Positions 54,046 to 64,000 of a stretch of 64,000 nucleotides of DNA are shown piece after piece. Both the position numbers and the translations under genes were made by a program. The notes under the pieces were generated by a model. That model worked only from the letters and a program-made list of their open reading frames with translations, had not been told where the DNA came from and ran no database searches. This DNA comes from Pseudomonas sp. RIT-PI-AD (GTDB taxonomy: Bacteria; Pseudomonadota; Gammaproteobacteria; Pseudomonadales; Pseudomonadaceae): the NCBI RefSeq assembly GCF_025642785.1, contig NZ_JANZKU010000001.1, forward strand, positions 310,001 through 374,000, in the 5' to 3' direction. Positions within the stretch are counted from its first letter, which is position 1, and each line of letters begins with the position of its first letter.

Positions 54046-55461
54046 TCAGCGAACGCTGGGGCCGATGAAACGGCTCTCGGCATCGGTGTGGATGGACTCG
54101 TCGTCCGGGGAGCGTATCTGGAACCTCACCTGGTTGGTGCTCGACGGCATCTTCTCGGGATCGACGGACAGCTCCACCGGTATCGACAGCACTTCGCCGG
54201 CGCTGGCATGGACTTCCTGCTTCCCTTCGTAGACCAGGCCTTCCAGCCCGTCCGCCTGGATCACGAAGGTGAGGTCGCGCTGGGCCTTGTTCATGATCTT
54301 CAGGGTGTAGACGTTCTCGATCCTGCCCTGCTCGTTCTCCCGGTAGAGCACCCGGTCCTTGAGCACGTCCAGCTCCACCAGCGAGCGGGTGGCGATGGCA
54401 TAGGCCAGTACGCTCATCATCGCCACCAGGGCCATGGCGTAGCCGATCAGCCGCGGGCGTACGAGCTGAGTCTGCTGCCCGGAGAGGTTGTGTTCGGTGG
54501 TGTAGCTGATCAGCCCGCGCGGGTAGTTCATCTTGTCCATGATGGTGTCGCAGGCATCGATGCAGGCGGCGCAGCCGATGCACTCGATCTGCAGGCCGTC
54601 ACGGATGTCGATGCCGGTGGGGCAGACCTGGACGCACATGGTGCAGTCGATGCAGTCGCCGAGGCCCTGGGCCTTGTAGTCGATGCCTTTCTTGCGCGGT
54701 CCCCGTTTTTCGCCACGCCGTGGGTCGTAGGACACGATGAGGGTGTCCTTGTCGAACATCACGCTCTGGAAACGCGCGTAGGGGCACATGTAGATGCACA
54801 CCTGCTCGCGCAGCCAGCCGGCGTTGCCGTAGGTCGCCAGGGTGAAGAAACCGATCCAGAAAACCGCCCACTCATCGGCCTGGAAGGTCAGCAACTGCGG
54901 GATCAGGTCGCGGATCGGATAGAAGTAGCCGACGAAGGTCAGGCCGGTGGCCAGGCCGATCAGCAGCCAGAGGCCATGCTTGGCGGTCTTGCGCATCAGC
55001 TTGGCGCCGCTCATGGGCGTCTTGTCGAGTTTCATGCGCTGGTTGCGGTCGCCTTCGGTGACCTTCTCGCACCACATGAAGACCCAGGTCCAGACGCTCT
55101 GCGGGCAGGTGTAACCACACCAGACGCGCCCGGCGAACACCGTGATGAAGAACAGGCCGAAGGCCGCGATGATCAGCAGGGCGGAGAGCAGGACGAAGTC
55201 TTGTGGCCAGAAGGTGGCGCCGAAAATGTAGAACTTGCGCTCCGGCAGATCCCACCAGACGGCTTGGTGGCCGCCCCAGTTGATCCACACCGTGCCGAAG
55301 TAGAGCAGGAACAGGAACGCCCCGCCCGCCATGCGCAGGTTGCGGAAAAGACCGGTGAAGGCGCGGGTATAGATTTTTTCCCGGCTGGCGTAGAGATCGA
55401 CGGTTTCGGCAGGTTTGGGGCGAGGAGGGGTGACGTCTTGTACGGGGATTTGTTCGCTCAT
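54046..55461 (-). CDS. ccoG: Cbb3 assembly ferredoxin-like protein CcoG (RdxA/FixG)
   Basis: A 471-residue membrane protein with about five helices and two [4Fe-4S] motifs (CIDCTMCVQVCPTG and CIGCAACIDACD). A CxYTCPQSVW segment lies in the membrane part, and the periplasmic C-terminal domain is Ig-like. It reduces Cu(II) for delivery to cbb3 oxidase. The ATG at 55461 (MSEQIPVQD) was chosen; the upstream frame is open but lacks a start signal. Confidence 0.94.
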   Translation of the reverse strand: MSEQIPVQDVTPPRPKPAETVDLYASREKIYTRAFTGLFRNLRMAGGAFLFLLYFGTVWINWGGHQAVWWDLPERKFYIFGATFWPQDFVLLSALLIIAAFGLFFITVFAGRVWCGYTCPQSVWTWVFMWCEKVTEGDRNQRMKLDKTPMSGAKLMRKTAKHGLWLLIGLATGLTFVGYFYPIRDLIPQLLTFQADEWAVFWIGFFTLATYGNAGWLREQVCIYMCPYARFQSVMFDKDTLIVSYDPRRGEKRGPRKKGIDYKAQGLGDCIDCTMCVQVCPTGIDIRDGLQIECIGCAACIDACDTIMDKMNYPRGLISYTTEHNLSGQQTQLVRPRLIGYAMALVAMMSVLAYAIATRSLVELDVLKDRVLYRENEQGRIENVYTLKIMNKAQRDLTFVIQADGLEGLVYEGKQEVHASAGEVLSIPVELSVDPEKMPSSTNQVRFQIRSPDDESIHTDAESRFIGPSVR

Positions 55462-55594
55462 TCGATGCGTACCACGGCGGATGATTTGTGCTCCGGCCGA
55501 TGCGTGCCGACCGGAGTCATTTACCTGCTGTATATGGTACGCCTGCACCCCCCGATTCAAGTGCGACAGGACGTCGCGCTTGAATGGGAAGGAT

Positions 55595-56563
55595 TCACTT
55601 TTGTTCCGCTTTGTGCGACAGGCTGTACACGTAGGCCGCCAGCAGGTGGACCTTGTCATTGCCCAGCAGATGTTCCTGGGTGGGCATCTGACCGTTACGA
55701 CCGTAACGGATGGTCTGTTGCAGTTGCGCGAAGCTGGTGCCGTAGATGAACGCCGGGGCGTCGGTCAGGTTCGGCGCGCCCATGGCAGGCATGCCGTGGC
55801 CTTGCGGCCCGTGGCAGGCCACGCAGTTGGCGGCGAAGATCTTCTGGCCCGCGTCCACGTCGGCCTTGGCGTTCTCCGGCAGCTTGCGACCGGCCAACTG
55901 GGTCAGCACGTACGCCGCGACGTTGTGCACGCCTTCTTCACCGAGGATTTCGCCCCAGGCCGGCATGGCCGCCTGACGACCGCCCATGATGGTGGTCTTG
56001 ATGGTGGCCGGCTCGCCACCCCAACGCCATTCGTTGTCGGTGAGGTTGGGGAAACCATAGGCGCCCTTGGCATCGGAACCGTGGCAGACCGCGCAGTTGG
56101 AAGCGAACAAACGTCCGCCCATCTTCAGCGCCTGCTCGTCCTGGGCCACCGCCTCGATGGGCATCGCTGCGAACTTGGCGAAGATCGGGCCGTATTGCTT
56201 ATCGGCCTTGAACATCTCCTTTTCCCACTGGTGGACGCCTGTCCAGCCCGGCTGGTTGTCGGAGAACGCGGTCTTGCTGTCCGCATCGACGACGTCGTAG
56301 CCAGGGAAGATGCCTTTCCAGTTGCCCATGCCCGGGTAGAGCACCAAGTAGCCGACGGCGAATACCAGGGTGGCGACGAACAGCATGAACCACCATTTCG
56401 GCAGTGGGTTGTCGTATTCCTCGATCCCGTCGAAAGAGTGGCCGACGGTCTCGTCGGTGGGGTTTTCGCGCTGGCCGCGGCGAGTCGCGAAGATCAGCCA
56501 GGTCAGCCCGATCAGGGTGCCGCTGGTGAGTATGGTTACGTACCAACTCCAGAACGTGGTCAT
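55595..56563 (-). CDS. ccoP1: Cbb3 oxidase dihaem subunit CcoP (copy 1)
   Basis: A 322-residue membrane-anchored cytochrome c with an N-terminal FixP domain ([16 protein letters not shown]), two helices and two haem sites (CAVCH and CVACH). It carries electrons to CcoO. It overlaps ccoQ1 by 4 bases. Relative to copy 2 it has about nine extra residues in the linker between helix and haem domain. Confidence 0.95.
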   Translation of the reverse strand: MTTFWSWYVTILTSGTLIGLTWLIFATRRGQRENPTDETVGHSFDGIEEYDNPLPKWWFMLFVATLVFAVGYLVLYPGMGNWKGIFPGYDVVDADSKTAFSDNQPGWTGVHQWEKEMFKADKQYGPIFAKFAAMPIEAVAQDEQALKMGGRLFASNCAVCHGSDAKGAYGFPNLTDNEWRWGGEPATIKTTIMGGRQAAMPAWGEILGEEGVHNVAAYVLTQLAGRKLPENAKADVDAGQKIFAANCVACHGPQGHGMPAMGAPNLTDAPAFIYGTSFAQLQQTIRYGRNGQMPTQEHLLGNDKVHLLAAYVYSLSHKAEQK

Positions 56564-56748
56564 TCGTGCTTACTCCTAGACGCTTGCTCGTCACGCGCGT
56601 GGGTCTGGGTCTCGTCGTCGGCGAAGGGCAGGTTGGCGGCTTCGTCGAAGCTCGATTTGCGCTTGCCGTTGTAAGCCCAGAACACGACGCCGATGAAGGC
56701 GACGAACACCAGTACGGTTCCTAGGCCGCGAAGAGTCCCGATATCCAT
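56560..56748 (-). CDS. ccoQ1: Cbb3 oxidase small subunit CcoQ (copy 1)
   Basis: A 62-residue, single-helix subunit ([16 protein letters not shown]) with a charged tail that stabilises the CcoP-CcoNO complex. Its ATG follows the ccoO1 stop by 6 bases and its stop overlaps the ccoP1 start. Confidence 0.93.
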   Translation of the reverse strand: MDIGTLRGLGTVLVFVAFIGVVFWAYNGKRKSSFDEAANLPFADDETQTHARDEQASRSKHE

Positions 56749-56754
56749 CGTGCG

Positions 56755-57363
56755 TTACCGTTTGTTCTTGATTGAGGTGCCGAGGCCTTGCAGGAATGCG
56801 ACCAGCGCATCCATCTCGGTCTTGCCCTTGACGGCAGCCTTGGCGCCGGCGATGTCATCGTCGGTATAAGGCACGCCCACGGTACGCAGCGCTTCCAGTT
56901 TGGCGGCGGTGTGCTGGCCGTCGAGACGGTTTTCCACCAACCAGGGGTAAGCGGGCATCTTCGACTCGGGCACCACGTTGCGCGGGTTGTACAGGTGCGC
57001 GCGGTGCCAGTCGTCCGAGTAGCGGCCGCCGACGCGGGCCAGGTCCGGGCCGGTACGCTTGGAGCCCCAGAGGAAGGGGTGGTCCCAGACGCTTTCGCCG
57101 GCGACGGAGTAGTGGCCATAGCGCTCGGTCTCGGCGCGGAACGGGCGGATCATCTGCGAGTGGCAGCCGACGCAGCCCTCGCGGATATAGATGTCGCGAC
57201 CTTCCACTTCCAGCGCGCTGCGCGGTTTCATGCCTTCGACGGGCGTGTTGGTCACGCCCTGGAAGAACAACGGCACGATCTGCACCAGGCCGCCGATGCT
57301 CACAGCGAGGATCATCAGCAGGGCCATCAGACCGATATTCTTTTCAACGAGTTCGTGTTGCAT
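56755..57363 (-). CDS. ccoO1: Cbb3 oxidase monohaem subunit CcoO (copy 1)
   Basis: A 202-residue membrane-anchored cytochrome c with one N-terminal helix and the haem motif CVGCH ([14 protein letters not shown]). Met ligands are in the downstream [13 protein letters not shown] segment. A 236-bp stretch of this gene is identical to ccoO2 (see repeat features). Confidence 0.95.
   Translation of the reverse strand: MQHELVEKNIGLMALLMILAVSIGGLVQIVPLFFQGVTNTPVEGMKPRSALEVEGRDIYIREGCVGCHSQMIRPFRAETERYGHYSVAGESVWDHPFLWGSKRTGPDLARVGGRYSDDWHRAHLYNPRNVVPESKMPAYPWLVENRLDGQHTAAKLEALRTVGVPYTDDDIAGAKAAVKGKTEMDALVAFLQGLGTSIKNKR
56951..57186. repeat. Near-duplicate tract shared with ccoO2 (copy A)
   Basis: These 236 bases are identical, base for base by eye, to 60558-60793 in ccoO2, with mismatches resuming on both sides (56950/60557 region and 57187/60794). 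The constant offset is 3607. It covers the CcoO haem-binding segment. Confidence 0.9.
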
Positions 57364-57376
57364 GACGGTCGATTCC

Positions 57377-59219
<1,843 letters not shown>

Positions 59220-60161
59220 TCAGTCCTGTCCGGGCGCCGCGGTGTTGCTTTTATTGGACAGGCTGTACACGTAGGCGGCGAGGATATGCACCTTGTCGTT
59301 ACCCAGGTACTGCTCCTGGGCGGGCATCTGTCCGTTGCGACCGTAGCGAATGGTTTGTTGCATCTGCGCCAGGCTCGACCCGTAGATCCAGGCGGACGGT
59401 TGGGTCAGGTCGGGCGCGCCCATCATCGGCATGCCTTTGCCTTCCGGGCCGTGGCAGGCCTGGCAGGTGCTGGCGTAGGTGGCCTGGCCCGCGGCGACGT
59501 CTGCCTGGGTGCCTTCGGGTAGTTTCAGCTTGGCCAGGTCCTGACGCACATAGGCCGCGACGTTGCGTACGCCTTCATCGCCGAGGATGTCGCCCCAGGC
59601 CGGCATGGCCGCCTGGCGACCGCCGAGGATGGTGGCCTTGATGGTGGCCGGCTCGCCACCCCAGCGCCAGACGTGGTCGGTCAGGTTGGGAAAGCCCACC
59701 GCGCCCTTGGCATCGGAACCGTGGCAGATAGCGCAGTAGGTGGCGAACAGACGTCCGCCCATCTTCAGCGCGTCGGCGTCCTGGGCCACGGCCTCCACCG
59801 GCATTGCCGAGTACTTGGCGAAGATCGGGCCGTATTGCGCATCGGCCTTGTCGATCTCGTGCTGCCACTGCTTGACCTGGGTCCAGCCCCCCTCGTAACC
59901 GGGGAAGACGCCTTTCCAGTTGCCCAGGCCCGGGTAGAGCACCAGGTAACCGATGGCGAACACGATGGTGCCGACGAACAGCAGGAACCACCATTTCGGC
60001 AACGGGTTGTCGTACTCCTCGATGCCGTCGAAGGCATGGCCCATGGTTTTTTCGGTGACGCCCTTGGATTCGCCCTTGCGGGTGGCGAATACCAGCCAGA
60101 GCAGAGCGGCCAGGGTGCCGAGCGTGAGCAGGGTGATGTACCAGCTCCAGAACGCGGTCAT
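59220..60161 (-). CDS. ccoP2: Cbb3 oxidase dihaem subunit CcoP (copy 2)
   Basis: A 313-residue dihaem cytochrome with the same layout as copy 1 and haem motifs CAICH and CQACH. It overlaps ccoQ2 by 4 bases. The C-terminal tail differs ([11 protein letters not shown]). Confidence 0.95.
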   Translation of the reverse strand: MTAFWSWYITLLTLGTLAALLWLVFATRKGESKGVTEKTMGHAFDGIEEYDNPLPKWWFLLFVGTIVFAIGYLVLYPGLGNWKGVFPGYEGGWTQVKQWQHEIDKADAQYGPIFAKYSAMPVEAVAQDADALKMGGRLFATYCAICHGSDAKGAVGFPNLTDHVWRWGGEPATIKATILGGRQAAMPAWGDILGDEGVRNVAAYVRQDLAKLKLPEGTQADVAAGQATYASTCQACHGPEGKGMPMMGAPDLTQPSAWIYGSSLAQMQQTIRYGRNGQMPAQEQYLGNDKVHILAAYVYSLSNKSNTAAPGQD

Positions 60162-60358
60162 TGTTCATTACTCCTGAAAGCATGCCGGGAATGCGCGGAG
60201 GCGAGGGTGTCGTCGTCGGCGAAGGGCAGGTTGGCTGCCTCGTCGAAACGCGTCTTGCGCTTGCCGCTGTAAGCCCAGAACACGACGCTGACGAAGGCGA
60301 CCAGAACCATCACGGTTCCCAATCCACGCAGCGTGCCTACATCCATCAAGGTGCCCAT
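60158..60358 (-). CDS. ccoQ2: Cbb3 oxidase small subunit CcoQ (copy 2)
   Basis: A 66-residue single-helix subunit. The ATG at 60358 is preceded by AAGAGG at 6-base spacing, which makes it better than the in-frame ATG at 60346 that would match copy 1. The ccoO2 stop codon lies within the ribosome binding site, so translation is coupled. Confidence 0.92.
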   Translation of the reverse strand: MGTLMDVGTLRGLGTVMVLVAFVSVVFWAYSGKRKTRFDEAANLPFADDDTLASAHSRHAFRSNEQ

Positions 60359-60361
60359 GGC

Positions 60362-60973
60362 TTACCTCTTGTTTTTCAGGCTGGTGCCGAGCACCTGCAG
60401 GTAGGCGACCAGCGCGTCCATCTCGGTCTTGCCCTTGACCGAAGCCACGGCGCCTTCGATGTCCGCGTCGCTGTAAGGCACGCCGAGGGTGTGCATGGCC
60501 TGGAGCTTGGCGGCGGTGTGCTCGCCGTCCAGGCGGTTCTCCACCAGCCAGGGGTAGGCGGGCATCTTCGACTCGGGCACCACGTTGCGCGGGTTGTACA
60601 GGTGCGCGCGGTGCCAGTCGTCCGAGTAGCGGCCGCCGACGCGGGCCAGGTCCGGGCCGGTACGCTTGGAGCCCCAGAGGAAGGGGTGGTCCCAGACGCT
60701 TTCGCCGGCGACGGAGTAGTGGCCATAGCGCTCGGTCTCGGCGCGGAACGGGCGGATCATCTGCGAGTGGCAGCCGACGCAGCCCTCGCGGATGAAGATG
60801 TCGCGGCCTTCCAGTTGCAGGGCGGTGTAGGGCTTGAGGCCGTCCACCGGTTGCGTGGTCTCCTGCTGGAAGAACAGCGGCACGATCTGCACCAGGCCGC
60901 CGATGCTCACCGCGAGCACCATGAGCAGGGCCATCAGGCCGACGTTTTTCTCGATGACTTCATGCTGTTTCAT
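60362..60973 (-). CDS. ccoO2: Cbb3 oxidase monohaem subunit CcoO (copy 2)
   Basis: A 203-residue cytochrome c subunit with haem motif CVGCH. It is nearly identical to copy 1 over its central part and diverges at the ends ([18 protein letters not shown] start, [12 protein letters not shown] end). Confidence 0.95.
   Translation of the reverse strand: MKQHEVIEKNVGLMALLMVLAVSIGGLVQIVPLFFQQETTQPVDGLKPYTALQLEGRDIFIREGCVGCHSQMIRPFRAETERYGHYSVAGESVWDHPFLWGSKRTGPDLARVGGRYSDDWHRAHLYNPRNVVPESKMPAYPWLVENRLDGEHTAAKLQAMHTLGVPYSDADIEGAVASVKGKTEMDALVAYLQVLGTSLKNKR
60558..60793. repeat. Near-duplicate tract shared with ccoO1 (copy B)
   Basis: Perfect copy of 56951-57186. The perfect run is sharply bounded; flanking ccoO codons differ at many third positions, which points to conversion rather than general similarity. 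Confidence 0.9.
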
Positions 60974-60983
60974 CTTCGACTCC

Positions 60984-62408
60984 TCAGGCGATCTGCGCGG
61001 CGGCTTCGTATTCGGCCGGCACGGAGGCGCGCACGGTACGGAAGGTGTTGTAAGCCATCACGAACATGCCGCTGAGGAACACCAGGCCTCCGATCATCCG
61101 CACGACGAAGCCCATGTGCCCGGCTTCCAGTGCTTCGACGAAGGAGTAGGTCAAGGTGCCGTCCTGGTTCACCGCGCGCCACATCAGGCCCTGGGTGATG
61201 CCGTTGACCCACATCGAGGCGATGTAGAGCACGGTGCCGATGGTGGCCAGCCAGAAGTGCGCGTTGATCAGGCCCAGGCTGTGCATCTGCTCGCGGCCGA
61301 AGACTTTCGGGATCAGGTGGTAGAGGGAGCCGATCGACACCATGGCGACCCAGCCGAGGGCGCCGGCATGGACGTGGCCGATGGTCCAGTCGGTGTAGTG
61401 GGAAAGCGCGTTGACGGTCTTGATCGCCATCATCGGGCCTTCGAAGGTGGACATGCCGTAGAAGGCCAGGGACACCACCAGGAAGCGCAGGATCGGATCG
61501 CTGCGCAGCTTATGCCAGGCGCCGGAGAGGGTCATCATGCCGTTGATCATGCCGCCCCAGCTGGGTGCGAGGAGGATCAGCGACATGACCATGCCGAGGG
61601 ACTGGGCCCAGTCGGGCAGGGCGGTGTAGTGCAGGTGGTGCGGGCCGGCCCAGATGTAGACGGCGATCAGCGCCCAGAAGTGCACGATGGACAACCGGTA
61701 GGAGTACACCGGGCGCCCGGCCTGCTTGGGCACGAAGTAGTACATCATCCCGAGGAAGCCGGCGGTGAGGAAGAAGCCCACGGCATTGTGGCCATACCAC
61801 CACTGGATCATCGCGTCGGTGGCGCCGGAGTACAGCGAGTAAGACTTGGTCAGGGTGACCGGAATCTCCAGGTTGTTCACCACGTGCAGCAGGGCCACGG
61901 TCAGGATGAAGGCACCGAAGAACCAGTTGCCGACGTAGATGTGCTTGACCTTGCGCTTGACCACGGTGCCGAAGAACACGATCGCGTAGCTGACCCAGAC
62001 GATGGTGATCAGGATGTCGATCGGCCATTCGAGCTCGGCGTATTCCTTCGAGCTGGTGTAGCCCAGTGGAAGCGTGATCGCCGCCAGCAGGATCACTAGT
62101 TGCCAGCCCCAGAAGGTGAAGGCCGCCAGCTTGTCGGAGATCAACCGCGCCTGGCTGGTGCGTTGCACCGCGTAGTAGGAGGTCGCGAACAGGGCACAGC
62201 CACCGAAGGCGAAGATCACCGCATTGGTGTGCAGGGGGCGCAAGCGCCCGAAGCTGGTCCAGGGGAGGTTGAAGTTGAGTTCCGGCCATACCAGTTGTGC
62301 AGCGATGAGAACGCCGAGAGCCATCCCGACGATTCCCCATACCACTGTCATAATGGCGAACTGGCGGACCACCTTATAGTTGTAGGCGGTACTGCTTGCT
62401 GTGCTCAT
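60984..62408 (-). CDS. ccoN2: Cbb3 oxidase catalytic subunit CcoN (copy 2)
   Basis: A 474-residue haem-copper catalytic subunit with the same metal-binding histidines as copy 1. The ATG at 62408 gives [14 protein letters not shown]. The frame is open further upstream, but the Anr box and likely transcription start lie close to this point. Upstream regulation is by Anr (see box). In P. aeruginosa this copy is the low-oxygen-induced one. Confidence 0.96.
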   Translation of the reverse strand: MSTASSTAYNYKVVRQFAIMTVVWGIVGMALGVLIAAQLVWPELNFNLPWTSFGRLRPLHTNAVIFAFGGCALFATSYYAVQRTSQARLISDKLAAFTFWGWQLVILLAAITLPLGYTSSKEYAELEWPIDILITIVWVSYAIVFFGTVVKRKVKHIYVGNWFFGAFILTVALLHVVNNLEIPVTLTKSYSLYSGATDAMIQWWYGHNAVGFFLTAGFLGMMYYFVPKQAGRPVYSYRLSIVHFWALIAVYIWAGPHHLHYTALPDWAQSLGMVMSLILLAPSWGGMINGMMTLSGAWHKLRSDPILRFLVVSLAFYGMSTFEGPMMAIKTVNALSHYTDWTIGHVHAGALGWVAMVSIGSLYHLIPKVFGREQMHSLGLINAHFWLATIGTVLYIASMWVNGITQGLMWRAVNQDGTLTYSFVEALEAGHMGFVVRMIGGLVFLSGMFVMAYNTFRTVRASVPAEYEAAAQIA

Positions 62409-62476
62409 GTGAGGGCTTCCATCCACGGTTACTTGGAAAAGCGAGGCAAGCATGGTGAAAGGCCATGATCCGGATA

Positions 62477-62490
62477 TTGACCGGGATCAA
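62477..62490. promoter_or_regulatory. Anr/FNR box upstream of ccoN2
   Basis: TTGAC-CGGG-ATCAA fits the Anr consensus TTGAT-N4-ATCAA with one change. It lies 68 bases before the ccoN2 start, a spacing close to that of the hemN box (63 bases). It also lies 18 bases before the divergent hydrolase ATG, where binding could interfere with that gene. Confidence 0.8.
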
Positions 62491-62508
62491 TCCCCGGAGG
62501 ATGGCGCC

Positions 62509-63153
62509 ATGCCGGCGCTGCTCTGGAAAAAGCCCACGGGCGAGCCGAATGCCACCCTGATCCTGGCCCATGGCGCGGGCGCACCGATGGACAGCGCGTT
62601 CATGGAGGAAATGACCCAAAGGCTAGTGGCGCATGGCCTGGCGGTGGTGCGCTTCGAGTTCGACTACATGGCGAAACGGCGCCTGGACGGCGGCAGGCGG
62701 CCGCCGGATCGGCAGGTGAAACTGCTCGATCGTTGGCGCCGGGTACAGGCCTCGGTGCGACAGCAAGTCGCGGGAACTCTGGCGGTGGGTGGCAAGTCGA
62801 TGGGCGGCCGAATGGCCAGCCTGATAGCCGATGAAGTCGGCGCCGATGCCCTGGTTTGCCTGGGTTATCCCTTCCATGCGATCGGCAAGGCTGACAAGCC
62901 ACGGGTGGAGCATCTGGCGGAGCTGCGTGCGCCGACCCTGATCGTGCAGGGCGAGCGCGATCCCATGGGCAGTCGCCCGACGGTGGAGGCCTATCGGCTG
63001 TCCAGTGCCATCGAACTACTCTGGCTGCCGGCCGCCGACCACGACCTCAAGCCCCTGAAAGCCTCGGGCTGGACCCAGGCGGATCACCTGGAGCAGGCCG
63101 CAAGGGCCGTGGCGCATTTCCTGGCCCAGGTGCCCGCAGGCAAGCGGCGATAG
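62509..63153 (+). CDS. Alpha/beta-hydrolase (KANL3/Tex30-type)
   Basis: A 214-residue hydrolase with the nucleophile elbow GKSMGGRMAS, an early LILAHGAGAPMDS oxyanion-like turn, Asp in QGERDPMGS and a likely catalytic His in AADHDLKPLK. Families of this type are often called dienelactone-hydrolase-like but the substrate is unknown. CGGAGG at 62495-62500 precedes the ATG by 8 bases. It is conserved next to ccoN2 in pseudomonads. Confidence 0.88.
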   Translation: MPALLWKKPTGEPNATLILAHGAGAPMDSAFMEEMTQRLVAHGLAVVRFEFDYMAKRRLDGGRRPPDRQVKLLDRWRRVQASVRQQVAGTLAVGGKSMGGRMASLIADEVGADALVCLGYPFHAIGKADKPRVEHLAELRAPTLIVQGERDPMGSRPTVEAYRLSSAIELLWLPAADHDLKPLKASGWTQADHLEQAARAVAHFLAQVPAGKRR

Positions 63154-63164
63154 CGGCGCTCGGG

Positions 63165-63193
63165 CGTGGAGCGTCGCGAGGGGCCGCTCCACG
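63165..63193. terminator. Hairpin between convergent genes
   Basis: A 9-bp inverted repeat (CGTGGAGCG / CGCTCCACG) with an 11-base loop lies between the hydrolase stop and the chemoreceptor stop. No T-run follows on either strand, so termination is uncertain. Confidence 0.45.
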
Positions 63194-63205
63194 TGGGCGG
63201 CGCCT

Positions 63206-64000
63206 TCACCGGTTGAAGCGATCCACCAGGGAATACTGCCCATGGGCCGTGCTGGTGAGCGCTTCGCTGAGCAGCGCGGTGCGGTGGGCCTCGCCGGAGG
63301 TCTGGTCGGCCAACTGGGCGATGCTGATGATGCGCTGGTTGATCTGCTCCGCCACGGCGCTCTGCTGTTCGGTGGCGGCGGCGATCTGGTCGGTCATGTG
63401 GGTGATATTGGCCACCGCCTCGCTGATGCCCAGCAGGGCTGTGTCGGCCTGCAGCACTTTGTCCACTCCCGTGTCGGCGTGTTGGCGCCCGCTTTCCATG
63501 GCCTGCACCGCGTTCTCCGCGGTTTTCTGCAAGGTGGCTATCAGGCCATGGATCTGCTGGGTGGATTCCGCCGTCCGCTGCGCCAGGGAGCGCACCTCGT
63601 CGGCCACCACGGCGAAGCCACGACCCATCTCGCCGGCACGGGCCGCCTCGATGGCGGCATTCAGGGCGAGCAGGTTGGTCTGATCGGCGATCCCCTTGAT
63701 CACGTCGACCACGCCGCCGATTTCGTTGCTGTCCTGGGCCAGGCGGCGCACCGTCTCGCCGGTCTCCCCGACCGACAGCGACAGGCGCTGGATGGCCTCG
63801 CGGGTCTCCGCGGCGATCGCGCGGCCCTCGCCGGTCAGGCGGTTGGCTTCCTGGGTGGCGGTGGCGGTGCGTTGCACGTTGCTGGCGACGTCGTGGGTGG
63901 TAGAGGTCATCTGGTTCACCGCCGTGGCGACCTGTTCGGTTTCCTGGCGCTGGCGATCCAGCCCGGCCGAACTGCTCTGCGACAGGGCTTCGGCCTGGCG
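63206..64000 (-). CDS. Methyl-accepting chemotaxis protein, probably Aer; N-terminus outside window
   Basis: The frame stays open to the window edge (265 codons incl. stop). The segment is the cytoplasmic signalling domain: the hairpin tip has the conserved [35 protein letters not shown] pattern, flanked by coiled-coil helices. It ends [10 protein letters not shown] without the NWETF-type pentapeptide for methylation enzymes. In P. aeruginosa the aerotaxis receptor aer lies close to ccoN2; the sensor half is needed to confirm this. Confidence 0.85.
   Translation of the reverse strand, partial: RQAEALSQSSSAGLDRQRQETEQVATAVNQMTSTTHDVASNVQRTATATQEANRLTGEGRAIAAETREAIQRLSLSVGETGETVRRLAQDSNEIGGVVDVIKGIADQTNLLALNAAIEAARAGEMGRGFAVVADEVRSLAQRTAESTQQIHGLIATLQKTAENAVQAMESGRQHADTGVDKVLQADTALLGISEAVANITHMTDQIAAATEQQSAVAEQINQRIISIAQLADQTSGEAHRTALLSEALTSTAHGQYSLVDRFNR

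Noticed and set aside
55462-55594. Anr box upstream of ccoG
   Set aside because: I looked for TTGAT-N4-ATCAA and found only poor partial matches such as CTTGAATGGGAAGGATTCA, where the spacing is wrong.

Overview
This window is a chromosomal segment of a high-GC gammaproteobacterium, almost certainly Pseudomonas in the broad sense. The evidence is the gene content and order (as I remember the P. aeruginosa chromosome): fleN-fliA-cheYZAB-motCD-cheW, the ccmABCDEFGHI run, sbp, ffs-dnaX-ybaB-recR, apt-anr-hemN, ccoGHIS and two tandem ccoNOQP operons. No species can be named from the sequence alone. Most of the window is conserved backbone, interrupted by a few short accessory stretches.

Region 1 (1-12000) is the end of the polar flagellar/chemotaxis cluster. 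It holds the ATPase that sets flagellar number (fleN, partial), sigma-28 (fliA), the core chemotaxis pathway (cheY, cheZ, cheA, cheB, cheW), the second stator pair (motC, motD), and a ParA/CheW-like pair that probably positions the chemoreceptor array. A FlhB-tail/FliK-like gene pair converges on them. Region 2 (12000-19600) is the complete System I cytochrome c maturation operon ccmABCDEFGHI plus a small lipoprotein. These genes supply the haem attachment needed by the c-type cytochromes encoded at the far end of the window.

Region 3 (19600-28000) is more fluid. It carries a sulfate-binding protein, an HD-domain gene broken by one in-frame stop, a voltage-gated-type K+ channel, a glycerate 2-kinase and a TetR regulator that look like leftovers of a glyoxylate/glycerate cluster, an HU-type protein and the 4.5S SRP RNA. 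It also carries a PrtR-like, self-cleaving-type repressor facing a small ORF and a lambda-type holin. This last set looks like the regulatory and lysis end of a tailocin or prophage whose structural genes are absent. Region 4 (28000-31200) is dnaX-ybaB-recR. dnaX has a well-formed candidate -1 frameshift site and two Glu-Pro repeat tracts.

Region 5 (31200-44600) is accessory-rich. It has an acyl-CoA dehydrogenase behind a strong promoter, then a 67-residue protein followed by a divergent asparagine-synthetase-like enzyme without the glutaminase cysteine (a possible two-gene peptide-modification system). After these come an RND pump with two adaptor lipoproteins and no outer-membrane channel, two DMT exporters around a cupin regulator, and a clearly AT-richer subtilisin-like protease gene.

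Region 6 (44600-63150) is the microaerobic respiration block: a MocR regulator, apt, the oxygen sensor anr, hemN, the cbb3 assembly genes ccoG-H-I-S and two complete cbb3 oxidase operons. Good Anr/FNR boxes precede hemN and the outer cco operon but not the inner one, which matches the known division between constitutive and Anr-induced cbb3 oxidases in Pseudomonas. The two operons share a 236-bp tract without any mismatch, which suggests gene conversion. The window ends with an alpha/beta hydrolase and the signalling half of an Aer-like chemoreceptor.
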